This document shows, piece by piece, positions 50,391 to 59,675 of a stretch of 64,000 nucleotides of DNA (position 1 is its first letter; every line of letters begins with the position of its first letter). The notes below the pieces were generated by a model. That model was not told where the DNA came from, did not search any database, and saw only the letters and a list, made by a program, of their open reading frames with translations. Position numbers and translations under genes: made by a program. The stretch spans positions 682,001-746,000 of the forward strand of contig CP053716.1 of the NCBI GenBank assembly GCA_013201155.1, written 5' to 3'. Origin of the DNA: Berryella wangjianweii (GTDB lineage Bacteria > Actinomycetota > Coriobacteriia > Coriobacteriales > Eggerthellaceae).

Positions 50391-53111
50391 CTACGCCTTC
50401 TCCACCGCCACGGCGCACACCTTGTACTCAGGCGTGTTCGCATGCGCGTCGAAGGCCGCGATGGTCAGCCAGTTGCTGTTGCCGTCCTGGAAGTGGAAGG
50501 GCATCCAGGTCTGGCCGGGGTTCGTCTTGTCAGACACCCGCGCCTGCGAGTGAATCGCCCCCCGTCGCGACGACACTCTCACCCGGTCGCCATCGGCAAT
50601 GCCCAGGCGCTCGGCGTCGCGGTCGTTCATCTCGATGAACGAGGCGCCGCCGATCAGGTCGATGCCCTCGGTGCGCCCGGTCATGGCGCAGGCGTTGTAC
50701 TGATGCAGCACGCGACCCGTCATCATGATCAGCGGGTACTGCTGGTCGGGCTGCTCCACCGACGGCTGGTACTCCTGCGGCATGAAGCGGCCCAGGCCGC
50801 GCGTGAACGCTCCCTTGTGCAGGTACGGGGTGCCCTCGTGCTCGGAGCTGGGGCACGGCCACTGGATGCCGGGATTGCGGAACCGCATGCTGTCCAGGCG
50901 CTCATGCGACACGCCGCCGTAATGCGGGTCCACCGTGGCCACCTCGTCCATGATCTGGGCGGCACTCAGGTGAGGCTGCGGATACCCCATGCGATTCATC
51001 AGGTCGATCATGATGTCGGTGTCCAGGCGATGGTCGCCCTCCACGTCCAGCACCTTGCGCACGCGCTGAACGCGGCGCTCGGTGTTGGTGAAGGTGCCCT
51101 CCTTCTCAAGGAAGCTGCGGCCCGGCAGCACCACGTCGGCGTACTTGGCCGTCTCGGTAAGGAACAGCTCCTGCACCACCAGGAAGTCAAGCGATTCCAG
51201 CGCCTTGATCACATGCTGCGTGTCGGGATCGGTGCGCACGGGGTCCTCGCCCATGATGTACATGGCCTTGCATTCGCCGCGAATGGCCGCACCGAACTCC
51301 TCGGTGGCGAAGCGCCCCGTCGTGCGGTTGAGCTTCACGCCCCAGGCCTGCTCGAACTTCTCGAACACGCCGGGCGTGCTGAACTTCTGGTAGCCCGGGA
51401 AGTCGCCCGGGTTGCCGCCCATGTCGCAGGCTCCCTGCACGTTGTTCTGCCCGCGCACCGGGTTCACGCCGCAGCCCGAACGTCCGATGTTGCCCGTGCA
51501 CATGGCCAGATTCGACAGCGACAGCACGCCTGCGGTGCCCGTGGAGTGCTCGGTAACGCCCAGGCAGTACATGATCGCCGCGCGATCGACCCCGGCGTAC
51601 AGGCGCGCAGCCTGCACGATGTCGTGCGCCGGCACATCGCAGATGGCCGCGACCCGCTCGGGCGTGTAGTCGGCCACCATGCGCTTCAGCTCCTCGAAGC
51701 CCTCGGTGCGCGCGGCCACGTACGCCTCGTCGTACAGCCCCTCGGCGATGATCGTATGGATCATGCCGTTCACCAGGGCGACGTTCGTACCTGGGCGCAG
51801 CTTCAGGTGCACGTCGGCATGAGCGGCCAGCCCGATGTTGCGCGGATCGACCACGATCAGGCGCGCGCCGCGCTCGACGGCCTCGCGCACCTGCATGCCG
51901 AACACGGGATGGGCCTCCTCCACGTTGGAGCCCACCATCATGATCACCTGCGCGTTGGTGGTGATGTCTTCAATTGAGTTCGTCATAGCGCCCGAACCGA
52001 GTGACATTGCCAGACCGGCAACGGTGGGGGCGTGTCAAACACGTGCGCAGCTATCGACATTGTTGGTGCCGAACGCCACGCGGGTCATCTTCTGGAACAG
52101 GTACACATCCTCGTTCGTCGAACGCGAACAGGCAAAGCTTGCGATCGCATCGCCGCCATGGGTGTCGCGAATATGCGTGAGCCTCGCGGCCACCAGGTCA
52201 AGCGCCTCGTCCCACGTGGCCTTCTCGAACTTGCCGGTAGCGCGGTTCTTGATCAGCGGCGAGGTCAGGCGATCGTCGGCCGTCGCGAAGTCGAAGCTGG
52301 CCGAGCGCCCCTTGACGCACAGCAGGCCCTTGTTCGACGGGCCGTTCACGGCCTCGGCGTCCACCACCGCGCCGTCCTTCACCAGGAAGTTGATCTGGCA
52401 GCCCACCGCGCAGTGCGGGCAGGTGCTGCGCACGCGCTTCACGCCCTGCGGGGTGTAGTGCCGCGTGCGCTTCTCGGTGATCGCACCCGTGGGGCAGGCT
52501 CCGGCACAGCAGCCGCACGACTCGCAGGTGCTCGCGTTCCAGTCGGGGCCGAAGGGCGCCTTGATCGACCAGCGCGCGCCGCGGTGCTCGGTTCCCAGAA
52601 TGTGGTTGTGAGCGCCCTCGTTGCAGGCCGCCACGCAGCGCTGGCAGCGAATGCAGATGTTGGGGTCGAACGACAGGAAGGGGTTGTCGTCAACCAGCGG
52701 CATGCGGGTCGCGTTGGGGTCGGGCGCGGCGAAGCGCGCGGTGTCGACTCCCACCATCTTGGCAACGCGCTCAAGCTGGTTCTGGCCCGCGCGCGCGGGG
52801 TCGCGCTGCGGGTCAGGCTGGTAGTCAGCCAAGATCAGCTCCATCACCTGGCGGCGGTGCCGCTTCACGCGGTCGGACTTCGTGTCGATTGCCATGCCCT
52901 CGCGCACCGGCGTGTTGCACGCGGTCACCATCTGCGACTGGCCCTCCACAGCCACCGAGCACATGCGGCACGAGGCCAGGTTGTTCAGACCCTTCAGAAA
53001 GCACAGCGTGGGGATGAAGGCGCGGGCCTTCGGCGCGGCGTCAAGGATCGTGGTCCCCTCGGGAACCTCCACCTCGGTGCCGTCGATCGTGATCTTCACC
53101 AGATTAGACAT
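50391..53111 (-). CDS. fdhA: Selenocysteine formate dehydrogenase, catalytic subunit (UGA read through)
   Basis: 906 aa if the in-frame TGA at 52035-52037 is read as selenocysteine (Sec359). Order: N-terminal 2Fe-2S ferredoxin domain with CRMC, two 4Fe-4S motifs (CIRCQRCVAACNEG; CESCGCCAGACPTG), the 4Fe-4S/Mo-bis-PGD start CPHCAVGCQ, and then [28 protein letters not shown], the standard context of Sec in FdhA. The long molybdopterin domain follows, ending in MMTGRVLHQYN and SRRGAIHSQA. The ATG at 53111 begins MSNLVKITIDG. It oxidises formate (or reduces CO2) and overlaps the flavoprotein gene by eight bases. Confidence 0.93.
52006..52022 (-). promoter_or_regulatory. Bacterial SECIS hairpin of fdhA
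   Basis: After the TGA and a 12-base gap, the minus strand reads GTTGCC-GGTCT-GGCAAT: a TTGCC/GGCAA stem with the apical loop GGTCT. The same GGUCU loop is in the SelB-binding hairpin of E. coli fdhF. The position and loop fit selenocysteine insertion. Confidence 0.85.
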
Positions 53112-54897
53112 ACTGAATGCGTCCCCCCTTCTGCGTTCCGCACCCGAAATGGTCGCAGCGAAGGCAGCGACCGCACTCCTGCAGCACTTCCTCATGCGAT
53201 ATCTCCAGCTCGACGCCATCGAAGTCGCGCTTGCGCTCGCGCGCAGGGCGCTCAGGAATGTTCACCCTGCCGGTGGCGCGGCGGTCGTTCGGGCGCGCCT
53301 CGGGAGCCGTCACCCCGGGATCGAGGGTATGCGTGTAGCCCAGATAGTGATCGATGTTGCGCGCGGCCACCTTGCCGGCGCCGATCGCCTTGATGATCGT
53401 GGCGGGGCCGGTATGGCAGTCGCCGCCCACGAACACACCCGGCAGACCCTCCACGGCCAGGTCGTCGCCGGCCACGAGGCGTCCGCGCTGAGCGGGCATG
53501 CCGAAGTCCTCGAAGGGCGCGGTGACGATGTCCTGGCCCACGGCCACCAAGATCACCTCGGCCGCGATGCGGTTCTGCGGCCGCGACGCGTTCACGGGCG
53601 CCGGACGGCCGCCGCGCACATGGCTGATCATCTGGGGCTGCGTGACCAACGCGGCGCAGCGCCCCCGCTCGTCCACCTCGATCGACACCGGGGCCTCCAG
53701 CATCATCAGCTCGACGCCCTCGCAGGCCGCGGCCTCGATCTCGGCCTCCAGAGCCGTCATGTCCTCGCGCCGGCGGCGATACACCACCGACACCTCGTCG
53801 GCGCCGCAGCGCACAGCCGTGCGCGCGCAGTCCATCGCCACGTTGCCGCCGCCGATCACCACCACGCGCTTGCCCGTGTAGTCCGGGTAGTCGCCGTCGC
53901 CGATCACCTCGAGCATCGACACGGCGGAGCTGACGCCCTCAGCCTCGATGCCCGGCAGGGCGAGGCTCTTGCCCACCTGGGCGCCGATCGCCACGTACAC
54001 GGCATCGAACTCCTTGGCGATGCGACGCATCTCAGCCTCGTCCACCGGGTGCCCGCACTCCACGTGAATGCCCTTCACGGCCAGAATGCCCCGGATATCC
54101 TCGTCAAGGCGCTCGCGTGGAAAGCGGTACGCCGGGATCCCATAGCGCATCATGCCGCCCAGCTGCTTGCGCGCCTCGAACACCGTTACCTCATGACCCA
54201 TCAGCGCGGCAAAGTAAGCGCAGGTCATACCACCTGGTCCACCGCCTATCACCGCAATGCGGCGCCCGGTGGGCACATTCTGCGGGGGCGTGGGAACGGT
54301 GTCGCAGCGAGCGTTGTCCACCGCGTACTTCTTGATGCCGCGAATGTTGATCGGCGCGTCGATGATGCGCCGCCGGCAGCGGATCTCGCACGGATGCTCG
54401 CACACCAGGGCGCAGGCCGTGGGAAACGGGTTGTCCTTGCGCACCATGTTCACGGCGCCGGCGCAGTCGCCCTCGGCCACCAGCGCGATGTAGCCGGGCA
54501 CGTCCACATGAGCCGGGCACAGGGCCTCGCAGGGCACCTTCTGCTCGATCTGCGGCGCGCACGAGCCCTTCTCCACGTGGCTGCGGTACTCGTCGGCGAA
54601 GCGGTCGAGCCCCTCCAGGAACAGCGCGGCGGTGTGCCATCCGATCGCGCAGTCAGACATGTCGCGAATCACCTCAGCCAGCGCACGGGCCTCGTCAAGC
54701 TCGTCTTGAGACGAGCGACAGTCGGCGATGCGCTCCAGCATGCTCGCCAGCTTGGGCAGGCCGTCGCGGCACGGCACGCACTTGCCGCAGGTCTGAGCCG
54801 CGCTGGATTCCACCAAGGCAAGCTGCATGTGTATCGGGCACATGCCCGGCGGCGTGGTCTCGACCCGTCGCTCGAAGTCCTTCAGGAAGCTCTCCAT
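53104..54897 (-). CDS. NAD(P)/FAD iron-sulfur oxidoreductase partner of formate dehydrogenase
   Basis: About 597 aa. Residues 30-140 resemble the NADH-binding 4Fe-4S part of NuoF (CGKCVPCRDGL). Then comes a GltD/PreT-type module: Cys-rich N-terminal part (CEALCPAHVDVPGYI, CEHPCEIRCRR), the FAD site RIAVIGGGPGGMTCAYFA and the NAD(P) site RVVVIGGGNVAMDCARTA. The C-terminal CGRCLRCDHFGCG is another cluster. It probably moves electrons between formate and NAD(P)H. Start uncertain: ATG 54897 (GGGAAG before it), GTG at 54942 or an ATG further upstream. Confidence 0.83.
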   Translation of the reverse strand: MESFLKDFERRVETTPPGMCPIHMQLALVESSAAQTCGKCVPCRDGLPKLASMLERIADCRSSQDELDEARALAEVIRDMSDCAIGWHTAALFLEGLDRFADEYRSHVEKGSCAPQIEQKVPCEALCPAHVDVPGYIALVAEGDCAGAVNMVRKDNPFPTACALVCEHPCEIRCRRRIIDAPINIRGIKKYAVDNARCDTVPTPPQNVPTGRRIAVIGGGPGGMTCAYFAALMGHEVTVFEARKQLGGMMRYGIPAYRFPRERLDEDIRGILAVKGIHVECGHPVDEAEMRRIAKEFDAVYVAIGAQVGKSLALPGIEAEGVSSAVSMLEVIGDGDYPDYTGKRVVVIGGGNVAMDCARTAVRCGADEVSVVYRRRREDMTALEAEIEAAACEGVELMMLEAPVSIEVDERGRCAALVTQPQMISHVRGGRPAPVNASRPQNRIAAEVILVAVGQDIVTAPFEDFGMPAQRGRLVAGDDLAVEGLPGVFVGGDCHTGPATIIKAIGAGKVAARNIDHYLGYTHTLDPGVTAPEARPNDRRATGRVNIPERPARERKRDFDGVELEISHEEVLQECGRCLRCDHFGCGTQKGGRIQYV

Positions 54898-55309
54898 CTT
54901 CCCGTCTTCGCGCGAGTTGGGCGCAATGGACAGTAAAGTCACGGTACCCCCTGTGCGTACAATGGCGTCTCGCCATACTCTCATGGGACGAACCCTTTGG
55001 AATGCAGCCGTTTTCAAGCCGTTTCATGCATCCGTCCCGCAGCGGCGCTCTTCCATCGCCGCGCACAAGACCCCGCCGACCGCGCCTGCGCGCCGCACGA
55101 TGCGGGCCTCGCCTCTCCGACGATCATGATAGGCCGGCAAGAACCGCACGGCTGCCCGATAAGAGAATAAGCTTGAATGATCGATACGCGCGCGATCGCC
55201 GGACATCGACCAACGGCCTCACCCGACAGCCGAAAGGCGGATGCGACGTGCGCAGGACAAGGTGAGGGAGGGTGGGCGGAAACGCGCGCGGCGCGCGGTG
55301 GCAAGCGCC

Positions 55310-56182
55310 CTATGCGGCGGCGGAGTGAGAGGCGTCCGTGTCATCAGAAGCATCGGGCAGCCCCGCCGTCGGAGCGCCTTCCTGCGGCAAGCGCTTGATC
55401 AGCGCGAACGCAATCAGCGCCACGCCTGCCAGCACGAGGGGCACCGACAGCACCTGACCCATGGTCAGCCAGCCCCCGTACAGGTAGCCCAGCTGCTCGT
55501 CGGGCAGGCGCACGAACTCCACCGCGAAGCGCGCGCAGCCGTACAGGGTCAGGAACGCGCCCAGGAACAGACCGCGCGGACGCCAAGGCGCGCGATGCGC
55601 GAGCACCATCAGCACCGCAAACAGCACGATGCCCTCAAGCGTCGCCTCGTACAGCTGCGTGGGATGCCGCGCCACCATGCCCGCGGCGCCGCCGAACACC
55701 ACGCCCCAGGGGGCGTCGGTGGGAGCGCCCCACAGCTCGCCGTTCACGAAGTTCGCGCATCGGCCGAAGAACAGGCCCACCGGCGCTGCGATCGCACCCA
55801 GGTCGCCCAAGGTGAGGAAGGGAATCCGCGTAAGGCGAGCCGCAATCGCGCCACCCACCAGAACCCCGATCAGCCCGCCGTGGAAGCTCATGCCGCCCTT
55901 GCCGAGCGCCAGAATCTCGGCAGGATGCTCGAAGAAGTAGCCGTTGCCGTAGAACACGGCGTATCCCAGGCGCCCCCCCACGATCACGCCCAGCACCACG
56001 AAGAACACGATGGTGGACAGAGCGTCCATCGACACGTTGATCTTCCAGCGCCGCGCCGTGCGCGCGATGATCGGAGCCGCACAGGCGAACCCCAGCATGT
56101 AGGCGATGCCGTACCAGCGCACCGTGAGCGGCCCGATGGAAAAGGCCACTGGATCGAGGGCATGGTAGAGGTCGTTGAGCAT
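55310..56182 (-). CDS. lgt: Prolipoprotein diacylglyceryl transferase
   Basis: Membrane enzyme that attaches diacylglyceryl to lipobox Cys; needed for the several lipoproteins encoded in this window. 290 aa, about seven membrane segments. The signature FGRCANFVNGELWG and the catalytic SFHGGLIGVLVGG are intact. AAAGGACC precedes the ATG. Confidence 0.94.
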   Translation of the reverse strand: MLNDLYHALDPVAFSIGPLTVRWYGIAYMLGFACAAPIIARTARRWKINVSMDALSTIVFFVVLGVIVGGRLGYAVFYGNGYFFEHPAEILALGKGGMSFHGGLIGVLVGGAIAARLTRIPFLTLGDLGAIAAPVGLFFGRCANFVNGELWGAPTDAPWGVVFGGAAGMVARHPTQLYEATLEGIVLFAVLMVLAHRAPWRPRGLFLGAFLTLYGCARFAVEFVRLPDEQLGYLYGGWLTMGQVLSVPLVLAGVALIAFALIKRLPQEGAPTAGLPDASDDTDASHSAAA

Positions 56183-56536
56183 CGAGACGGTCCTTTCAGG
56201 GCAGACGCGTGCCGGAAGAGCGCACGGCGCGGGGTGAACATGCGCGACACAGGGCCGAGAGTCTCCCCCGCATCGATAGATGATCGCATATTACCTGTTC
56301 AACGAAGGTTTCCGAAGATTCTACCAGACGATGGCCCACAAGCCGCCCTGCGGCACGCCCGCCAAGCCGACCGCCACGCGCCCTGCACACGACGCACACG
56401 CGCCGCACCCCGCGAAGGCGTACACTCTGCCCGACGCAACCGCGGTCGGCCTTGCCGCAACCGGCACCGCCGCCTCTGCGCCGCCGCCGTGACGCCCGAC
56501 AGCCGACCCCACGGGTCGTCTGACGAAAGGACCCCC

Positions 56537-58024
56537 ATGACCTCGCCGAGCGCTTCCGCACCCTCGACGCTCACCGCCTTCCGGCAGATAGACGCGCACC
56601 CCCTCACGCGCAACCAGAAGAGCCTGATCGGCCTGGCCGTCGTGGGCAATGTCGCCGAGTTCTTCGACATGTTCCTCGTGGGATTCGTGGTGGCGCTGCT
56701 GGCAGGCGCGTGGAGCCTCACGGGGCCCGAGATGGGCGCGATTCTGGCATGCTCGGGTCTGGGAACCGTGCTGGGGTCGGTAACCTGGGGAAGACTGTCC
56801 GATTCGCTGGGAAGACGCGAGTCGCTGGCCTGCTGCATCGTGATGTTCACGGGCTTCACCGCAGCCTCGGCCCTGCTGCCTGACGGGGCCTGGCTGCTGT
56901 TCGCGCTGATGCGCGTGGGCGTGGGCTTCGGCGTGGGCGGCCTGAACATCGTGTCGATCCCCTACGTGCAGGAGTTCGTGCCCAGCAGGCAGCGCGGGTT
57001 CCTGTCGGGACTGGCCTCGTCGTTCATCCCCGCCGGGCTGATGCTGGGGTCGATCAGCCAGGGCATCGTGGGCGACGACTGGCGCCTGCTGCTGGGTCTG
57101 GGAGCCGCGCCGATCGCGCTGCTGGCCTGGGTGGCACGCGTTCCCCAGTCGCCCGTCACCCTGATGGCGCGCGGGCGGGAGGACGAAGCGCGGGCCTCCG
57201 TGGCCTGGGCCCTTCAGATACCGGTCGAACAGGTGGGGCCGCTTTCTGCCAGCTCGGGGTCGGGCTCGGATGCGAGCGTGCACGCAGGCACGCACGCCGA
57301 CGCATGCGCAGGCACGACCGCGAACGCCGGCGCGGAGTCGGACCCGACCTCGCCGCCGAAGCGCCCTTCGGCCGAACGCGACGAGCGCGCGCAGCGCAGG
57401 GGCATCGGAGGCGTGCTGCGATGCCACCTCAGGCCGCTGGTCGTGATCGCCGCAGGGTCGTTCTGCTTCATGATGGGCAGCTTCGCCATACAGTCGTGGG
57501 GGCAGACCCTGCTGCGCGAAGCCTACGGGCTCGGCGTGCGCGACGTGGCCCTGGCCTTCGGCTGCGTGGCGATATGCGACATGCTGGGGCGCCTGGGCTG
57601 CGCACGTCTGGCCGACGCAATCGGAAGAAAGCTCACCCTGCTGATCTTCGGCCTGCTGGGAGCCGCGGGGTGTGCCTGGGTCGCCCTGTTCCACGATACG
57701 GCGTGGTCGTTCTTCGCGGGAATTCTGGTGATCATGACCTTCGGCGACGGCGCCTTCGGCATCCTGAACGCCTTCGGAGCCGAGCAGTTCCCCACCAGCG
57801 TGCGCTCCACTGCTCTGGGCCTGGGCTACGGACTGGGGGCCACGGCCAAGATCGTCGGGCCCGCGCTGGTAGGCGCGCTGGTGGGAGGCTCGGCGATATC
57901 GCAGGGCGTGTCGATGGAGGGGGTCGGCATCGCCTTCACCCTGTTCGGGGCATTCCTGGCCGCAGGAGCGCTGATGTATCAGCTGGCTCGCGAGACGCGC
58001 GGCAAAAGCCTGGAGAGCCTGTAG
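56537..58024 (+). CDS. MFS transporter
   Basis: 495 aa, twelve membrane segments. Motif A between helices 2 and 3 is GRLSDSLGRRESL, and its counterpart in the second half is ARLADAIGRKL. The N-terminus GNVAEFFDMFLVGF resembles the sugar/aromatic-acid porter group. The central cytosolic loop carries about 45 residues of Ser/Gly/Ala/His low complexity. GAAAGGAC precedes the ATG. Substrate unknown. Confidence 0.87.
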   Translation: MTSPSASAPSTLTAFRQIDAHPLTRNQKSLIGLAVVGNVAEFFDMFLVGFVVALLAGAWSLTGPEMGAILACSGLGTVLGSVTWGRLSDSLGRRESLACCIVMFTGFTAASALLPDGAWLLFALMRVGVGFGVGGLNIVSIPYVQEFVPSRQRGFLSGLASSFIPAGLMLGSISQGIVGDDWRLLLGLGAAPIALLAWVARVPQSPVTLMARGREDEARASVAWALQIPVEQVGPLSASSGSGSDASVHAGTHADACAGTTANAGAESDPTSPPKRPSAERDERAQRRGIGGVLRCHLRPLVVIAAGSFCFMMGSFAIQSWGQTLLREAYGLGVRDVALAFGCVAICDMLGRLGCARLADAIGRKLTLLIFGLLGAAGCAWVALFHDTAWSFFAGILVIMTFGDGAFGILNAFGAEQFPTSVRSTALGLGYGLGATAKIVGPALVGALVGGSAISQGVSMEGVGIAFTLFGAFLAAGALMYQLARETRGKSLESL

Positions 58025-58083
58025 GGCGCCCGCCCGACAGCGGCCCGCAGTCGCGGGGAAGGCAGGCGGCGGCCTCCGCGCGG

Positions 58084-58950
58084 CTACGCGAAGGGGCCCT
58101 CCTCGCCCGACGAATGGCACAGCTCCCAGAAGGCGATCGCGGCGGCGCTTGCCACGTTCAGCGAGTCCGTCCCGTGCGACATGGGAATCATCACCGCGTG
58201 GTCACAGGCCTTGATCGTGCTGTCGAACAGGCCCTCTCCCTCGGTGCCCAGCACCAGCGCCAGGCGATCGGCCTCGCGCAGGGCGGGGTGGCGCAGGCTG
58301 ACCGCATCCGGGCGCAAGGCCATGGCAGCGGTGACGAATCCCCGCCTGCGCAGCAGCGGCACCACCGCCGGAGCCCACTCGCGCGCGCCCTGCAGGCGAA
58401 CCCAGGGAACCTGAAACACCGTGCCCATGCTGACGCGCGCGCAGCGCCGGTACAGCGGGTCGTGACACGAAGGCGACGTGAGCACGGCATCCACCCCCAG
58501 CGCCGAGGCCGAGCGAAAGAGCGCGCCCATGTTGGCGTAGTTGGTGACGTCCTCCAGAATCGCAATGCGACGGGCGCGCGCAAGCACGGCGTCAAGCGAC
58601 AGGGGCTGCGGGCGCTCGAAGGCAGCCAGGGCCCCGCGAGTCACCTCGTAGCCCGTTATGCCCCTGAACTGGCCATTGCTTGCCACGTACACCGTGGCCT
58701 GAGGATACTCGCACTGCACGCGCTCGATCACCGCGCGCTCATGCGCGAACCAATGCTCCTCCACGAACAGCGACAGGGGCCGCACCCCCGCGTCCAGAGC
58801 GCGTTCGATCACGCGCTGCGACTCGGCGATGAACACGCCGCGCGCGGACGCGCCCGCCGGGCCCTCGCCCCGGCGCAGCTGCCCGTCGGTAAGGCCCGAG
58901 TACAGGCGCAGGTCCTCGTAGTCCAGGTGGGTCATGCGGACGATGGGCAC
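58084..58950 (-). CDS. TrmH/SpoU-family RNA 2'-O-methyltransferase
   Basis: About 288 aa. The knotted SPOUT motifs are present: motif 1 ILEDVTNYANMGALFRSA, motif 2 VLGTEGEGL and motif 3 IPMSHGTDSLNVASAAAI. The N-terminal domain (FIAESQRVIERALD) is the RNA-binding part. The GTG at 58950 has AAGGGGGTATCC before it; 43 more codons upstream are unlike the family. Target RNA not known. Confidence 0.87.
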   Translation of the reverse strand: MPIVRMTHLDYEDLRLYSGLTDGQLRRGEGPAGASARGVFIAESQRVIERALDAGVRPLSLFVEEHWFAHERAVIERVQCEYPQATVYVASNGQFRGITGYEVTRGALAAFERPQPLSLDAVLARARRIAILEDVTNYANMGALFRSASALGVDAVLTSPSCHDPLYRRCARVSMGTVFQVPWVRLQGAREWAPAVVPLLRRRGFVTAAMALRPDAVSLRHPALREADRLALVLGTEGEGLFDSTIKACDHAVMIPMSHGTDSLNVASAAAIAFWELCHSSGEEGPFA

Positions 58951-59087
58951 GGATACCCCCTTCGCGCGACTGCGTGAGCGAATCGCTTGGAATCGGATGC
59001 TTCGGGCGCCTACGGTAGCACCGTCGCGCCGACGCGACCAGACCGCGCAGGCGGGGAAGCCGACGGCTGCAATGCCCATGAGGGCGA

Positions 59088-59116
59088 TTGACCCCCGCTT
59101 ACCAGGCCGTTATCAT
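59088..59116 (+). promoter_or_regulatory. Promoter of the tRNA-Lys/tRNA-Gln unit
   Basis: TTGACC at 59088-59093 and TATCAT at 59111-59116 with a 17-base spacer, about 25 bases before the tRNA-Lys gene. Strong match to the housekeeping sigma consensus. Confidence 0.8.
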
Positions 59117-59141
59117 GGGCTAGTTGCGCATGGTGACCCTC

Positions 59142-59217
59142 GGGCCGTTAGCTCAGTTGGCAGAGCAGGGGACTTTTAATCCCAAGGTCGGGGGTTCGAG
59201 CCCCCCACGGCCCACCA
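59142..59217 (+). tRNA. tRNA-Lys (anticodon TTT)
   Basis: Acceptor GGGCCGT with ACGGCCC, anticodon loop CTTTTAA, T arm GGGGGTTCGAGCCCCC, encoded CCA. It is followed by tRNA-Gln after 55 bases. Confidence 0.96.
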
Positions 59218-59272
59218 CCTTGCCCGCGTATCGCGGAAGGCGGAGGCGGCACCTGACGCAACTGCGCATCGC

Positions 59273-59347
59273 TGGGCCATCGTCCAACGGCTAGGACTCT
59301 GGTTTTTGGTGCCAGCTATCAAGGTTCGAATCCTTGTGGCCCAGCCA
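59273..59347 (+). tRNA. tRNA-Gln (anticodon TTG)
   Basis: Acceptor TGGGCCA with TGGCCCA, anticodon stem CTGGT/GCCAG with loop TTTTGGT, T arm AAGGTTCGAATCCTT, encoded CCA. Probably cotranscribed with tRNA-Lys. Confidence 0.95.
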
Positions 59348-59600
59348 TCTTGCGCCTCCTCCCCGCGCCCCCTTGTCGCCCCTTCCCCGCGCTCTCTTGT
59401 CGCCAGGCGCACTTGCCACCGCGCCCCAACGCGTCCCCACACGGCAAGCCCCGCCCCCCGCAGACGCTGCCGCGCCCAAACCGCGCGCACCCGCGCACCC
59501 TCCGCGCTCCCTCCGCGCTCCCTCGTCGCCGGCGCCGCCATGCCCATCGAGTCCCCGCCGCGCCCCCTCTTCCCCACCTCTCCTCCACGTGCGAAACGTC
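59348..59600. other. C-rich intergenic stretch after the tRNA pair
   Basis: About 250 bases with strong strand bias (runs of C, few G, on the plus strand) and many CGC/CCC units. Open frames here on either strand are composition artefacts. No terminator with a T-run was found for the tRNA unit. Confidence 0.4.
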
Positions 59601-59633
59601 CCTTGACCTTCAACCAGGTTCAAGGTGTAGCGT
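59601..59633 (+). promoter_or_regulatory. MerR-type promoter/operator
   Basis: TTGACC at 59603-59608 and TAGCGT at 59628-59633 are separated by 19 bases, the long spacer typical of MerR-activated promoters. The spacer carries the dyad CCTTGA ... TCAAGG with inner ACCT ... AGGT (59601-59625). The flavoprotein gene follows, and a merR-family gene lies just beyond it. Confidence 0.8.
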
Positions 59634-59675
59634 CTCTTATCAGCAGGTAACGTAATGGCAACGTAGGAGGTCAAC

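Noticed and set aside
55241-56536. Upstream part of the 927-codon frame that ends in the MFS transporter
   Set aside because: The first 430 codons are antisense to lgt and unlike any transporter. The real start is the ATG at 56537 with GAAAGGAC before it.
56321-58120. 599-codon minus-strand frame opposite the MFS transporter gene
   Set aside because: Low-complexity antisense frame. The plus strand has complete MFS motifs and a Shine-Dalgarno.
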